Numbered from the stretch's first letter, positions 32,866-46,335 are shown. The stretch: DNA of 64,000 bases from Temnothorax longispinosus (GCF_030848805.1 NC_092367.1:10993591-11057590); one strand, 5' to 3'. Program-made: numbers and translations. Notes: generated by a model from the sequence alone, not told the origin.

Positions 32866-33781
32866 GGGGGAACCGGGACAAACTCGACATGATTTTTTCA
32901 AAGGCAATCAATTTTCAACAATTAATTATAATTTTTAAGCAAATTCAATAATACACATTTAAAGAGTGTTCTTTCAGGTAGAAAATTGCTTCAGGAAGTT
33001 TTGCTGTACGACGCTTTGTTTTGCCCCCAGGAAAGGGAAAGTGACGCGAAGACAAATTTTCAAATTGAAAAATGCCGGAGCACACAAACTTGACACTTTG
33101 CCTGATCGACACAATTTGATCTGGAATTTATTTTTTATTGTCTGAAAATAAAAATACATTGTTTATCATGTATTTAGAAAGTACAAAAGTTCGGAATAAA
33201 GTAAAACAGTTATTGGAAATAATGAGAACAAAAATTGTTGAACTTGCAATTATCTTCATCTAAACTCATGTCTGAAAAACAATTAATGCAGGTAAACTCG
33301 CGATCGGACGTGCGTACAGCGTACACATTAGTCATGAGCCATACAGCTGCATGACAAGCATCATTTGTTATTGGGAGCCGATGAAGTAACGTGGTGTCAA
33401 CTTTGCCCCGGATGTTGTTTTTCACTTTTGTCACTCCAAAAACATGAAAATTGTAAAAATATGCAAAAACTATTATCAGATTCATACAGAGCATCAAATT
33501 TCCCATCAAAATCACTTACATATAGGTTCGCAAGAGTAAAGCTTGATGAAAAAAAAGAAAACTAATCAAGAGATCAGAAAAATTACTTTTTACCATCAAA
33601 AACGCTTATGTCGCGCTAAAAATTACACCATAACTCAGAATGTCACCAAATTCCACTAAGTTGATATTACTGAAACATAAAAACGCATTTATAGTAAGAA
33701 AGGCAAGTTTCTACGATAGATTTAAATTGGCAAAGAGCCTAGTGTCAAGTTTGCCCCGGTGTCGAGTTTTTCCCGGTCTCC
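32866..33781. mobile_element. pogo/mariner-type element, copy 1, TA target duplication
   Basis: The ends GGGGGAACCGGGACAAACTC.. and ..TTTTTCCCGGTCTCC are inverted, and TA flanks both sides (32864-32865 and 33782-33783). The interior matches 45297-46335, including a minus-strand fragment (about 33340-33260) reading SDREFTCINCFSD, the end of a Cys-rich domain. It is a non-autonomous or eroded copy. Confidence 0.82.
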
Positions 33782-34041
33782 TATAAAGATAAGAATAATG
33801 AAATATCAATACTAATATATTATAATTTCTTTTGAAAGATAAAATATATTATTACATTGAATATCATATAATTTTATAATAATTATTACAAATATAAATT
33901 TAAATTTATATTTGTAATAATTGTAAATTAATTAATGTTTATATTTATTTTGAATAAAAAAATAATAATTTTGCGCACATATTTATTTATATGTTATCCT
34001 TATATAAATCTATATTACACTTTATGTATTTTTTATTACAG

Positions 34042-35112
34042 ATCGAAGAATCGTCTTTCGAGGGTTTGACAAAACTGAAATGGTTATCTTTGCAAGACAA
34101 CAACATTCTATTAGTGCCAGCTTCGGCCCTCACACAATTACCATCTCTGGCGCATTTACACGTGCAATTCAATCGCATCGCCGCACTATCTAGTGAACTA
34201 ATTCGTGCCACGTCAACAAATCTTATGACCTTGGGTCTAACACGCAATCTAGTTCGCGAAATACCACCTAGATTGTTCTATAACTTTGAAAATCTCATCA
34301 ACATTGAGCTCTCTGGCAACATGCTGTCTATTATTTCGCAAAATATGTTTGCTGGTCTGGAAGACACTTTGCAAAATCTTGATATATCGTATAATCGATT
34401 GACGGACATCATCGAATTGCCATTAAGAAATTTAGTTTCACTAAACTTGGCGGGTAACCAATTAAAACGAATATCACCGGATACTTTCAAGTATTTGCAT
34501 AAACTACGGTATTTAAATCTCAGTAATAATCCCTTGTATGGCGGTTTTCCTCCAATTTTTCCTTCGTCTTTGATCAACCTTGACATATCTTACACAGAGC
34601 TCAAAATTTTACCATCTGTGTTACTGTTGAATCTTGAATCCCTAGAAAGGATTTCTCTAGCTAGCAATCAGCTACAAGAAATTGACGAAGGCACTTTCCA
34701 GTATCTCTATAATCTCACGACAATCGATCTCTCGTACAATGCCATTGAACATATCGACAATAATGCCTTTGTTGGTCTCATAAATCTTTATTCGTTAAAT
34801 TTGCGAGATAATAGGCTTACGTCGTTTATCGGCGAACATTTCAACACAGGCACTGGCTTGGAAATCCTTGATTTATCGGACAATCGCATCAACCAGTTAT
34901 CGCAGACAGCTTTTGCAATTCATCCGAGGCTCAGACAACTCAATCTTTCAGGCAATAGGTTCGTTCAATTTTCCAGTGATTACGTCAAGTCACTACAGTT
35001 CTTGGAATGGTTAGACCTATCCAGGAATATGCTGCTCCACGTGAACGAATTTGCCTTCTCACAAATGGGAAGATTGCGTGATCTGGATCTTTCTGATAAT
35101 AAAATTGAATCG
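34042..35112 (+). CDS. LRR transmembrane protein, large LRR exon (357 codons)
   Basis: Acceptor TTTTTTATTACAG|ATC, donor TCG|GTATGT, both phase 0. It encodes about fourteen tandem leucine-rich repeats of 23-25 residues with the LxxLxLxxNxL pattern (for example LKWLSLQDNNI, LINIELSGNML, LEILDLSDNRI, LRDLDLSDNKI). In this family such arrays form a curved extracellular solenoid for adhesion or ligand binding. The frame is free of stops, which contrasts with the mobile elements in the flanking introns and argues that the gene is active. Confidence 0.93.
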
Positions 35113-35157
35113 GTATGTAAAAGATTATGATAGATAATAAAAATAATTTTAAAAAAT

Positions 35158-35420
35158 GTGCAAGTAGAAACCTGTACATTGCTTCCTCTATGAGGAAGCC
35201 TCTTTTTTTATGCATAATTATATTTATTAATTTGGCTTCCTCATAGAGGAAGCAATGTACAGGTTTCTACTTGCACACTTAAAAACTATAAGAAACCAAT
35301 GTGCACACACACACACACAGGTTTCTACTTGCTCACTTAAACAAGTTTCTACTTGCACACTTAAAAACTATAAGGAAGCAATGTGCAAGTTTCTACTTGC
35401 ACACTTTTTTTATGAATAGA
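35158..35420. repeat. hairpin/tandem repeat, GCTTCCTCTATGAGGAAGC family
   Basis: 35158-35275 is a near-perfect palindrome containing GCTTCCTCTATGAGGAAGC and its inverse. A tandem of GTTTCTACTTGCACACTTAAAAACTATA-type units with a CA run (35307-35320) follows. The same hairpin stands alone at 40939-40957. An 8-bp stem with a 3-nt loop resembles rolling-circle transposon (Helentron/Helitron) ends, but no CTRR end is clear. Confidence 0.6.
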
Positions 35421-35959
35421 GTATCATTAAAGATAGATTGGTGTTGTATTTTGCTTGATATCTCAAAATTTGCGGAAATTAGAACAATCACGTAGATTTT
35501 TTTAAACAGAAATCGGTAACCTCTTTATTATTAGCAATTTTTATTAATTCTATTATATTTTTTAATTTTTTCTACCCTTATTTCATATATAATTCTTTAA
35601 AATTTAATTAATCAGTTCTTGAGTTATAGAAATTTCAGTAATAATATTTATTTAACTTCGGCTGCTGCCAAGAAGTAGACTTGGTTTACAATAGGTTCCT
35701 TAACACAATCATCCATCCGCACATCGCCCGTCAATCACAACAATTTTGACGGGATCATTCCTCACGCTAAAGCTCGCCATTATTTATCACTACTGCTCTC
35801 ACCTATCTTTTCTCATCTCCACTTATATCTTTTTCCTATCCCTATATAATTTCCTTAATATTTTTTCTTTGGTTGTATCTAGTTTATCGTTCCATAGTCT
35901 ATCTATTCTTTTCCTGTTATCCTTCCCTAGTTTTATAAACCGGTTTTTTATACTGCTGT

Positions 35960-38690
35960 ACTCCTCTACATAGTGCTTCAAATTATCCCTTTCTTCCTTG
36001 CAGAACAGACAAATTTTTCTCTCTTCCCCCTACCCCAATACATATTCTCCGATTCCATGTTACCACATCTCAGATTTATCAGGGCTCTGATACTATCCTC
36101 TTCGATCTGTTTATCTATGTTAGTCATCCTTAGATATTCCGGTCTATTTCCGTCTCTCTCTAACTCTTTATACTTCCTATTATACTTCGACTCTATTATA
36201 TTATTCTCTTCCACTTGCCTCTGTATCTCCCAGTCTCTTCATTTAATCTCTTCCTCAAATTTCCTCCCTTCTCTCCTTAACGACTCAACTGCTTCCACCC
36301 CCCACCCGTTTTTATTATAGTACTTTTCTCTCTCTCTACCATATTTGTCTTCTATTTGTTTTTCTCTTTCTCTATCCAACATTTCTTGACCCATCTGCTC
36401 TCATCCATTTCCCTAATCTTTTTCTCATATCCCATTGCCCTTCCTCCCCATCCTATCCTAAGCTTTCTTAACATCAGTTCCGTTGATTAGGTATCTTGGG
36501 GTACAAAACTTTAAATCGAAAACCTATCTTGCGTAATCTGGCATAATTTTTTCCAAGTCCTTTTTTTCTTTCTATCCCCAAATTTCCATTCCATACGACA
36601 TCACACTCCGGACTAAGTAATTAAACAAACTCCCTCTCCTTATGAAATCATCTTTACAAATCCGTTCTCTTAGACCCCACGTTCTATTTACCGCAATTCT
36701 AGCTAATTCCTTAATGTGATCTTTGCAAAATTCCCTCTATTATTAAACACGAAACCTAAATATTTAAAAGTCCTAACCTCTTCTATCTCCTTTCCTCTCC
36801 ATTTCCAATTCTCTTTCTTCTCCCTACTTTCTTTGTTAAACACTAACATCTTTGTTTTATTGGTACATAATATCATTTTCCTCCGTTTTAGAAACCTCTT
36901 TATTGTGTCCATCATGTCTAACATTGCTGTTCTATTCTTTGCTACAAACACCATATCATCCGCATATTCTAGCGACCATACTCTATTGTTTCCTAACTTT
37001 ACGCCTCCTATCTTTCTTTCCTCTAGCTCTTTTTTAATGTCCGCTATATACAAATTAAATAGGAGTGGAATCATTACACAACCTTGTATGACTCCTTTTG
37101 TTATTTTGAATTTCTCCGTCAGGCCCTCTTTTGTTTTTATTGCAACTTCAGTCACATCATATATTGCTTCTATTCTCCTTATAAGTTTTTCATCTATTTG
37201 CTTCTCTCTCAAGATCTTCCATGATTGCTCTCTTTCCACCTTGTCAAATTCCGCTTTTAGGTCTACGAATAAGGCAATACAATTTGTCTTTTTTTCCCTC
37301 CTTATCTTTTCTTTGGACCAGATGATCCAAGACAAAGATGTTATCCACCGTTGCCCTCCCACCTCTGAAACCCGCCTGGCTCTCTGGAAGCAGATCCTTC
37401 AGATCCACCTCCCTCTCCAGACGGCATCTGAGGACCTCCGTATATTCTTTAGTTCTTCTTCTTCCATTACCCTCTTCTCCTTCCTCTTCTGTTCGAGTAT
37501 GGTCTTCAGGTTTCTTCTTTCTTCCAGATATCTTCCTCTATCTAGTTTTCCCACTCTTTATTTCTTATAAAGTCTTTTTACGCTCCTTTTCTTCCTTGTA
37601 CATTCCTTGTTCCACCAATCTTTGTGGCCCATCTCTCTCCTCGTCGTATTTACCCTTTTCTTTACCATAGCCTCATGTACCATCTTTTTAAGACTAGACA
37701 CTACAGACGCGCGCTATTTAGCTTTAACATTATGCTATTACTATTACACTATTAAACCTTGATACACAGAACTGTCAAAATATACAATGACAGCTGCAAA
37801 TGAAGTAAGCGCAGCAAGAGAACCAATCGGCATCGCGAAAAAGTGACAATAATACCTACGACATGCCCTTTTTAGAAGAGGACTTGTCCATTTTTCCTCT
37901 ATAGTTTCTTCTTGCTGTGTCTCCACAAATATATTCTTGTTTGTTTTCTCCTTGTATCTCCTTATTGCCTCCTTATCCCAACGGATCCTCCATCTTCCTT
38001 CTGTTGACTCTACGCCGTTTGCGTTAGTCGCCTCTTTTTCTTCCGCTCTTCTTTCTTTATCCTCAATTTTTGCACAGACAGGCATGTGGTCTGAGTCCAC
38101 CCTCGCATCTACCTCTTTGTCTATTCTATGATACATTCTCTCGCAAACTATCATATAGTCTATCACTGTATTTCTTCTCGCTCCTATATACAAAAGTATA
38201 TTCGCCGTTCCAGTCGCCGTTCGTTGTGCCGTTTAGTAAGTACCATCCCTTGCTTTGTATGAAATCTATTAAGTTCTTACCCCCTGTCCCTATTATTTTG
38301 TCTTTACTTCTCCTCTCTATGTTACCTTTCTTTTCTTCTCCCCCTCCCAATTCCCTTGTTTTTATATTAAAATCCCCTCTTATTATAATATGCTCTCTAT
38401 CCTTCTTTCCTAACCATCTCTCTATTGTCTCCTCTACCCTACTCCAATTATCCTTATTATAGACCGAAATAATGTTAATTCTTTCACCGTCCGCCAAAAT
38501 TTTTGACAGTATTAGACCTTCTTCCTCATTTTTAATCATTGTTGATCCTAATTTCCCCCAACATTCTTTTTCCCAATACAAAACCTCCTATCGCTCTGCC
38601 TTTCTTTTTTATTTTTTTCGCATGACTGCACACCCTTTCGTGTATGTTTGGCAATAAACTTTTAATATTATCCTATTTTTCTGCGTCTAC
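35960..38690 (-). pseudogene. LINE family B copy 2 ORF2 remnants (endonuclease, RT)
   Basis: In minus-strand order: endonuclease pieces at 38581-38126 (GDFNIKTRELGGG, SKDKIIGTGGKNLIDFI) and 38193-37744 (RRNTVIDYMIV, DSDHMPV); reverse transcriptase at 37362-36703 with DLKAEFDKVERE, VIQGCVMIPLLFN and EYADDMVFVAKN; C-terminal piece at 36214-35978 with EDSIRALINLRCGN. Multiple stops and frameshifts separate the pieces. The YADD box is intact. Confidence 0.83.
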
Positions 38691-39074
38691 CCATGTTTCG
38701 CTTAAACTTACAAAATCGAAATTCCTAATATATCTCCAGAAATCTTTAAGTTTGTTTACTAATCCTGCTACATTCTAGAAGAGTATTTTAATCTTTCCTT
38801 TTCCCTTACGGCGGTTATCTCTCTCCCTTTCTCCCTCTTCTTCATTACTTGCATTATCCACGTTATCTACGTCCGCCACCACCTCATCTCTACACGCCTC
38901 CAATGCTTGGGTTCCCTTTATAAATTTTTCTTTTTTATTAGCTTATTTTTTTCCTCGCTCCATACATACTTTCTACCTTGTACCTCTAGGTTCCAGGAAC
39001 CTATTTTCACCCATTTTCCTTCTGTTTTCTCTTTCCATGCCCGTTCTTTTATCCGTCTTTGCACTTCTCTGTCC

Positions 39075-39955
39075 TCAAAGGTCGTGATCAATGAAAATTT
39101 TCTTACTTCCCAGCTTCTTCTTCTCCTTCATGATATTATCATCCTTCGATTTCCAGCAGTCCATTTCAACTATTACTATCTCTCTTCCTTCTTTGCTTGT
39201 TGACCGCATCTTCTTTACTCCCGCTTTTGCACCAAACTCCCTCTCAAGAAACATCTCCGCTGTGTCTATTGAGTTTTTGTTTTCCTCTTTATGTAATCCT
39301 CTGATCACTAGATTATTTTTTTTTCCTTCCTTTTCTTCATATTTCTTTCTCTCTTCATAACCATATCCGCCACCTTTCCCACAATCTCCTCCATTTTGCC
39401 GCCGGTCGCCTCCTCCGTTATGTTTTCACTCCTTCGTTCGATCTTTGATATTCTCTCCTTTATCTTATCCATCCTTTCCTCTATCCATTCTTCTTTTTTT
39501 CTCCATCCTTCTTCTAAGACGCTCATCCTCTCTCTCATCTTTCTCATTTCGTCTCTAATTTCTCTCAGGATTGCTAACAACAAATCATCCTCTTCATCCT
39601 TCTTTGTTGCTGACAACTCTCCTTCCTCTTCTCTCTTCTTACCTGCAGCACCGACGCTTTCCTTCGATTTGTCTATTCCTGGTGGCGTTCTCACGGTCTT
39701 GTTACCTCTCTTGAAAATTTCCTCCGCAAGTTGTTCTTTTTCCTCTCTTTTCCTCTTAGCTTTCGCTATCTCACATGCCATACTGTTTTCACTTCTCACA
39801 TAATCCAGTATGCTGGTCGAGCTCGATCTTTCTCTCATTCTTAACTCCTCCTTTGTAAGTCTTCCTTTTCCTCTTTTTTCTTCTTTTGGTGTGACAAAAT
39901 TCCTTTTTACTACCTTCTCATTCTCGCCTGCCTCTTCCCTCCATCCTGTACGTCA
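39075..39955 (-). pseudogene. LINE family B copy 2 ORF1 remnants
   Basis: 39838-39308 encodes RERSSSTSILDYVRSENSMACEIAKAKRKREEKEQ and a coiled coil, and 39308-39075 continues in another frame with IRGLHKEENKNSIDTAE. Homologous to ORF1 of copy 1. The site that carries the CCCAG MITE in copy 1 is uninterrupted here (near 39635). Confidence 0.75.
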
Positions 39956-40338
39956 CTCGTTCACGCTCTCTTTCTATTCAATCTCCTTAACCGCTGCTTA
40001 TATGCCTATAGACTGTTCTGTCTATGTCGCTACCTACTCTATGCGTAACGCAAATCTCGCTCCCTTTTGGAACGCACCACGTTATTTTCCCGCCTTCTCT
40101 CACCTAACCTCTCCCTTTCTCTAAAACATTTAGCGCTCTTTTTCTTCATTATTTAATATTTCCTTACTACATCTATTATTCTATCCTAAATTTAAGTTAT
40201 TCTTCCTACCTTTCTATCGGTTTAGCGCCTACCTCACCTCTTATTTCTCTCTAAACTCTCGTCTAATTTATCCGCAACTCTCACACGCATGCACAACACA
40301 CACGCTCCTCTAACCAAGTCCTATAGAAATTGCAGTAA

Positions 40339-40960
40339 ACTTGGCTGTTTTTTTTTTTAACAGAAATTGGTAACTAATCAACCAAACCTAGAACTAATCT
40401 TAACGAATTATATATGAAATAGGGGTAGAAAAGACTGAAGAATATAATTGAATTAATAAAAATTGTTAATAATAAAGGAGTTACCAATTTCTGTTAAAAA
40501 AAACAGCCAAGTTTACTGAAATTTCTATAACTCAAGAACTGATTAATTAAATTTTAAAGAATTATATATGAAATAGGGGTAGAAAAAACTGAAAAATATA
40601 ATAAAATTAGAAATAGATCGATATCTCAAATATTGAGAAAGCTATAGCGTAAAACACGCTTTTCTGAAAAATGAAAATCCCCTTAAAATCCATACCGGTC
40701 GACGGATTTTAATAAAATTAGTGGAGAACATACTTTCTATGATACTCTATTTGTGTGCAAAACTTCAACCCGGTATCTAAAAAATTGTAGAAGTAGATGC
40801 GTGTACAAAAAATCCGTACACACACACACACATACATACATACTTCCGGACATTCTCTACTATGATTTCTCGACATTTTAGAACATTCTAAATCTATTTC
40901 CTTTAAAATCTCGAAAAAATTTTTTTCACCATCACAAAGCTTCCTCTATGAGGAAGCAAA
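40339..40960. repeat. Helitron-like family fragment (AAATAGGGGTAGAA repeats)
   Basis: Contains tandem or inverted copies of TATATGAAATAGGGGTAGAAAA and ACCAATTTCTGTT. The family also occurs at about 35490-35641, 48420-49000 and 49440-49510, the last two inside a Helitron with clear ends. A (CA)n run lies near 40818-40835, and the block ends with the hairpin GCTTCCTCTATGAGGAAGC at 40939-40957. Confidence 0.6.
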
Positions 40961-41329
40961 AAAAGAAAATATGATAAAGGCAATTGGAAAAAGTAGAATA
41001 AAAAAGAAAAAAATCTATAAAAGTCAAATTTCCTTATTCTTAGCACTCTATCTTTTCCATTTTTCCAATGATAGATGCACAAAATGTAAAAACGTTTTGA
41101 TTATAATGATAATTTTATTCTACTCAACAAAGTAAGATAATAAAGTAATACAGTGATAAACATAAAATATTAAACAAGTGACGTAAGAAAAGTCATTAAA
41201 AATATAATTAAAAATACTGCATCAAGAATACGGATGTGCTAAAAATATGAAAGTTTAACTGTAACAAAATATATATTATTAATAAGAAATGTAACTATTT
41301 ACATATTGTTGAACATAAAATTATTACAG

Positions 41330-42791
41330 GTGGACGAATTGGCTTTCTATAATTCCACACAGCTCCAATTGCTAGATTTATCTGGCAATGTTCTCGAGAC
41401 GCTGAACGAACGCACAATGGAAGGTCTACTTCGATTAGAATCTCTGGATTTACGCAACAATCGACTTGCATTGTTACCCGAGACCATTTTCGACTCGTCG
41501 AGAGTTCACGCCGTGGAAAGAATCGATTTATCTGGTAATCGTTTTAATGAGATACCAATCCGCGCATTGCAACGGCAATTTGTATCGTTATTCAGCCTAA
41601 AATTAGCTCACAATCGAGTACTGGAAGTGTTCACACAAGATATTATCAATAATGTGAAGGAGCTTGATCTTTCTGAAAATCCTTTGAGTGAGAACGCAAT
41701 ACGCGGCATTCTAGGCGAAGCAAAAGTTCTGCGTTCGCTGAATCTTGCTAATACAAGTATTAAGACTATTCCCAGACTAGAGACACCATTTCTCAGGCAT
41801 TTAAATCTTTCGGGCAATACGATCACAGATATTAACCCGGTTATGTTCGAGCGTACTACGATGTTAGAAAGTCTAGATGTGTCGAAAAACCGTCTGACAG
41901 ATTTCACGAATCTGATCAGAACCTTCAAAAATCTACCAGTACTTCAGAGTCTAGACATTTCCAATAACGAATTGAAGAACATCAACGAGAGCAACTTCGA
42001 CGGATTAGCTATGTTACACTCCTTAAAAATGGCGAATTTGCTGAATTGTACTAGAATTGAAAAAAATGCATTTAGATCGCTGACAAAATTGCGACTTCTA
42101 CATGCCTATAACTATCCGAAATTGGGATATTTTGACGTACAGGGTATTTTAAAGCATATGACAAATCTAGAGATATTGGATATCGAAATAAAGGATTCGT
42201 CGGTGGGCAACGAGCAGCTATCAGTGCGAATTCATCCTTATTTACGAGATCTGACATTACGAGGGGAAAGACTACGCAACATCCTTTCAAGTTCACTGGT
42301 CGGTGTGCGGGGACCAAGATTGCTACTGAGTTTGAAGGATACTTCCGTGGATTCGATACCAACAGCTCTCTTTTTTCCAGTTCCGCGTTCTACTAAAATT
42401 GAACTGAATGTCTCTGGTAGCAAGTTTACCAATCTACCTCCTCAGTTATTAAATGCTTTGGATGAACGTAGAGCTTCCGTAAGAATTAGTGGATTGGATA
42501 ACAACCCGATCAACTGCAGTTGTGAAGTGAGACATCTGTGGAACTGGCTTAAATCATTGGATAATAAAGCGCCTACTGTTATCTGTGCCAAACCGGACTA
42601 TTTAATGGGTACACTGCTGAGTAATCTCACAGAGGAGTATTTCTTGTGCAATCGTACAACGCTGACAAAATTACAAACGACAGAAATCACACCGTTGACA
42701 AAATCAACAACTCTAGAACCAGAGATCATCTGGACCGTTGCACCAACAGTACAAAACAATCAAAATAACCACTATAATAATGATCATACAG
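41330..42791 (+). CDS. LRR transmembrane protein, exon with LRRs and C-terminal cap
   Basis: Acceptor ATTATTACAG|GTG in phase 0, donor ACAG|GTAAGT in phase 1; 487 codons plus one base. It encodes roughly a dozen more leucine-rich repeats (LQLLDLSGNVL, LESLDVSKNRL, LQSLDISNNEL). A divergent stretch leads to a typical LRRCT cysteine cap, NPINCSCEVRHLWNWL..ICAKPDYLMG..FLCN, at about residues 390-445 of this exon. A Thr-rich, Asn-rich stalk follows. The cap marks the end of the extracellular solenoid. Confidence 0.93.
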
Positions 42792-42874
42792 GTAAGTCAC
42801 ATCATTCTTATGCATTGAAATGTATATAACATCTTTGCACATTTCGGTAAATATTGGCAAAAGAAAACCCAGCT

Positions 42875-43190
42875 CCTATGACCTTGACATATATTATAGA
42901 GGTCACCCTCTTGAGTAATCTTATTCAGAAGGTTTTAGTCGTCGCACGTTCTTTATTAAAAAATTATTAACAAAAAAGTTTGAAAAATATAGCAGTTTTT
43001 TGAGTATTAAAAAACATAAACGACGTCCATACAACCTCTATAGCTCCATGCAACTGTCTATCTCTACGGTGGAAGTCAGATAGAACTCTAATATATAGTA
43101 GATCCATACTATTTCCATAATAGATGTCTCCTACAAATCTACTACAAACGTCTATTATACATCTGTTATAGATGTATAATAGACTTGTAC
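42875..43190. repeat. diverged GACCTTGACATA repeat and short TATAGATG-rich DNA
   Basis: 42875-43010 is a diverged copy of the family at 27851-27979 and 13640-13830 (GACCTTGACATA.., AGAAGGTTTTAGTCGTCG, AATATAGCAG). 43080-43190 is rich in CTATTATACATCT-type direct and inverted pieces. The remainder of this intron to 44589 shows no gene. Confidence 0.55.
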
Positions 43191-44589
43191 ATATAATGTT
43201 TCTAAAAAAATAATATTTAAATTTTATTATCAATTTCAAATTACTAAATAATTTCAAATAATTAATTTTTAGACAATTTTTGGGAATATATTTAAACATT
43301 TATAATATTTTATATTTTATTTTAATTCACACAATTTAATTTCTAATAAAACATTAACTTTATATAAATATAATTATCAAAGTTTTCAATATAAAGATAA
43401 ATAATAAATCTTGGTGTCAAAACGTATATATAACGTATAATGTTTAATATTGCATTAATTTTTATTGTTGAAAATTTAATAATAAAATATAAAATTTAAT
43501 AATTTAATAATTTAATATTGAATGTGACAGTCAGACTATTGTGCACACACCGTAAACTGTTCACCACAACGATTGATAACTCGCGACTAGTGCGAAGACG
43601 GAGACCGCGATTTCGCGAGAGCACTCGCCAGTACTTTCTCGTAATAAAAAATCATTACGTGCTAGTATAAGAGACGAGCCTGTGAGAGACCTGATTATGA
43701 TAATTCTTCGCTGCGTAGATCAGCTGAAGTGAGATCTCGGGTATCACATAGTGCAGAGGTCTACGAAGCAATTTTTGATAATTTATTGGATACGTCTTAC
43801 TTATTTATTTACATGTTTTTACACGTTTTTACGTTTTTAAATAATTGTATTAGTAATAAATTATTTATATTTAATAATTGTATTAAATATAAAAAATATT
43901 TTCTTATCTTATAAAAAAATTAATTTAAGTCACTTTCTCTTTCTTATAAACGTTTCTAGCTAGTTTGTTGATCGTCTTTCAGGACTGTTAATTTATTTCC
44001 TGTCTCTGTTTGCTGAAAACTTTTGTTTTATATCCACTTTTGTTTTATTCTCATCACTTTCATTATCTTCACACACAATAGTATTAGTCTGTATTTTTCA
44101 TTAAATATACAAACTGCCACATACATTGCAATTTCTATTGTCTTTTTCCCAATGCAGATGTTTTGGGAACGAAGATCCAAATTAATGTATTTAAACTTAT
44201 AGTATATTGATGAGAGAAATAAATAAAGAGAATCCCAAACAATCTTCTAATAAAATTCTCAAGATCTCTTATGATGAAAAATTAGTTTATAGCGGCATGG
44301 AGCATCATCAATCTATGTTGATTATATCTATCTATATTGACTATATATTGACTATAATCTATATACCTATATTCGACTCAAGACACTAACCTTTTCAAAT
44401 TTCTATAATTTTATTAATGTTTAAAATTTTGCTAAACCGTTTTGTATACATGTTTTACACATTTTAACATGATTAAAAAAATAATATTTAAAAAAATCAG
44501 CTTTTTAAACCGATTTTGTTTACTTGAATACCCCCTTAAGCAGATTCATATTTTTTAATATGTTTACAACATGTATTAATTGATAACAG

Positions 44590-45032
44590 GTACATCTACA
44601 CTCAGCAACATTTCAAATACTGATGACACCCTGATTATCGGCATCGTCGGCAGTGTAGTGGCATTTATCGCGATCATTATCATTACGATCTGCATCTGTC
44701 GATTACGCTGGAGTAACCAAATGCAGGAAGCAAGAATTGCAGCGATGGCAGCGTCTAGCATTCACGAAGCATCGATGATTCGGCCAGCGAGTGCTTACTC
44801 GGGCAAGATCAATCCTCACGATCTTTATGTAAGCTCGTACAATGGCTCAACTCTAGAACGTGGCGGTAATACAAACCCATCAGCCACTCCCGTGCAAATG
44901 ATGCCCTATGTGCAACCGATACACATGATGCATGCCATGAGCTCACTTTCGCCGTCCTCACAGCAAATCTATGGATATTATGATAATCCATCTCTCCCCG
45001 TGTACGTAACGGAAAACAAATTGGACAGATAA
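44590..45032 (+). CDS. LRR transmembrane protein, last exon: TM helix and cytoplasmic tail
   Basis: The acceptor TTGATAACAG|GT joins in phase 1. It encodes a short linker and a single hydrophobic helix (LIIGIVGSVVAFIAIIII, residues ~15-38) followed by CICRLRW as stop-transfer. A ~100-residue tail follows, rich in Met, Ser, Tyr and Pro (PVQMMPYVQPIHMMHAMSSL), ending ENKLDR and stop at 45030-45032. With the other exons the visible protein is about 1080 residues, a type I membrane protein. Chaoptin is GPI-linked, so a TM-anchored relative is more likely; no gene symbol is given. Confidence 0.92.
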
Positions 45033-45296
45033 CATAATTCAACAAAAAAAAAAACTTTTTTTCAAACTAACAATAAGAGAAAGAGCATGTCCGTTATTAT
45101 GTTGAATATAATTTCCGTTCACATGCTACATTATTTTATTATTAGTTATACATTATTTTATTATTAATTATTAGTTAATAAGAGCGAGTTATGTTTAAAT
45201 TGGGTTGCATTACAAGAAAATTGCAATTTAAACCATTCAAAAATATCTGCCAAATAGTTTTCAACTATTTATTAAAATATAAGAGTTTTTCATATA

Positions 45297-46335
45297 GGGG
45301 AGACCGGGGCTAAGCCGACACTATTTTTTCAAAGGCAATTTTTAATATTTAATTAAAATTTTTAGGCAAATTCAATGATATATATTTAAAGAGTGTTTCT
45401 TCAGGTACAAAATTGATTCAGGAAGTTTTGCTGTACGTCGCTTTGTTTTGCCGCCAGGAAAGGAAAAGTGACGCGAAGACAAATTTTCGAATTGAAAAAT
45501 GACGGGGCGAACTCGACACCCCGCCGGGGCAAACTCAACACTTTGTTTGATCGACACAATTTGATCTGGAACTTATTTTTTTATTGTTTAAAAATAAAAA
45601 TACATTGTTTATCAAATGAAAAGACATTGTGTATTAGAAACAAAAAGTCGGAATAAAGTAAACAATTATTTAAAATAATGAGAAAAAAAAAAGATTAAAC
45701 TTTTAATTATCTTTTTCTGAACTGTCTGAAAAACAATTTATACACGTAAACTCGCGATCAGATGTGCGCACACATTCGTCATGAGCCATGCGGTTGCATA
45801 AGATGCATTGTTTGTTATTAGAAGCTAATGAAATGTTTTCCGAACACACGCAACAGATGTTCCTTAAATCGTCATCGGAATCGGACGAAACAGTGACCTT
45901 TTTTGCGATAATGTCACTTTAGGTTAGTGTCGTCTTTGCCCCGGTGGCGTCGTGTCGACTTAGCCCTGAACGTCGTTTTTTACTTTTGTTACTCCAAAAA
46001 TATATAAATTTTGAAAATATGCAAAAATTATTATCGGATTCGTATAAAGCATCGAATTTCCCATCAAAATCACTTAGCGGTAGATTCGCAAGAGTAAAGC
46101 TCGATGAAAAAGTAGACATTTTCGAGAGATCAGAATAATTACTTTTCACTATCAAAAACACTTATGTCGCGTTAAAAATTACACTATAACTCAGAATGTT
46201 ACCAAATTCCGTTGATAATACTGGCACATAAAGACGCATTTACAGTAGCAAAGGCAAGTTTCTACGATAGATTTAAATTGGCAAAAAGCCTAGTGTCAAG
46301 TTCGCCCCGCTGTCGGCTTAGCCCCGGTCTCCCCT
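45297..46335. mobile_element. pogo/mariner-type element, copy 2, TA target duplication
   Basis: The inverted ends GGGGAGACCGGGGC..GCCCCGGTCTCCCC are exact over 14 bp and flanked by TA (45295-45296 and 46336-46337). It lies 265 bp downstream of the LRR stop codon, possibly in its 3' UTR. It keeps a C-terminal zinc-finger fragment on the minus strand but no DDE catalytic domain, so it is a deletion derivative. Confidence 0.88.
45712..45905 (-). pseudogene. transposase C-terminal Cys/His (PHD-like) domain fragment
   Basis: The minus strand encodes CCVCSENISLAS, CILCNRMAHDECV, then REFTCINCFSD and a stop: a C-x2-C, C-x2-C, H-x2-C, C-x2-C zinc pattern. Such a domain ends many insect pogo-like transposases. 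The homologous fragment in copy 1 (near 33260-33340) has lost Cys residues. The rest of the transposase is absent. Confidence 0.7.

Larger units (their letters stand above)
35642..40321 (-). mobile_element. non-LTR retrotransposon, family B, copy 2 (decayed, antisense in LRR intron)
   Basis: A 17-bp target duplication TATAGAAATT(T/G)CAGTAA lies at 35625-35641 and 40322-40338, with one mismatch. The 5' end on the minus strand is GACTTGGTTAGAGGAGCG near 40321. The 3' UTR has ACCAAGTC.ACTTCTTGGC and AATAAAT near 35650. It lacks the three insertions seen in copy 1, so it is a reference for their empty sites. A ~180-bp segment at about 37690-37875 without the usual pyrimidine bias may be another insertion. 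Confidence 0.9.

Noticed and set aside
45712..45905. Independent PHD-finger host gene
   Set aside because: It lies wholly inside the TA-flanked inverted-repeat element and has a decayed homologue inside the sister element at 32866-33781.
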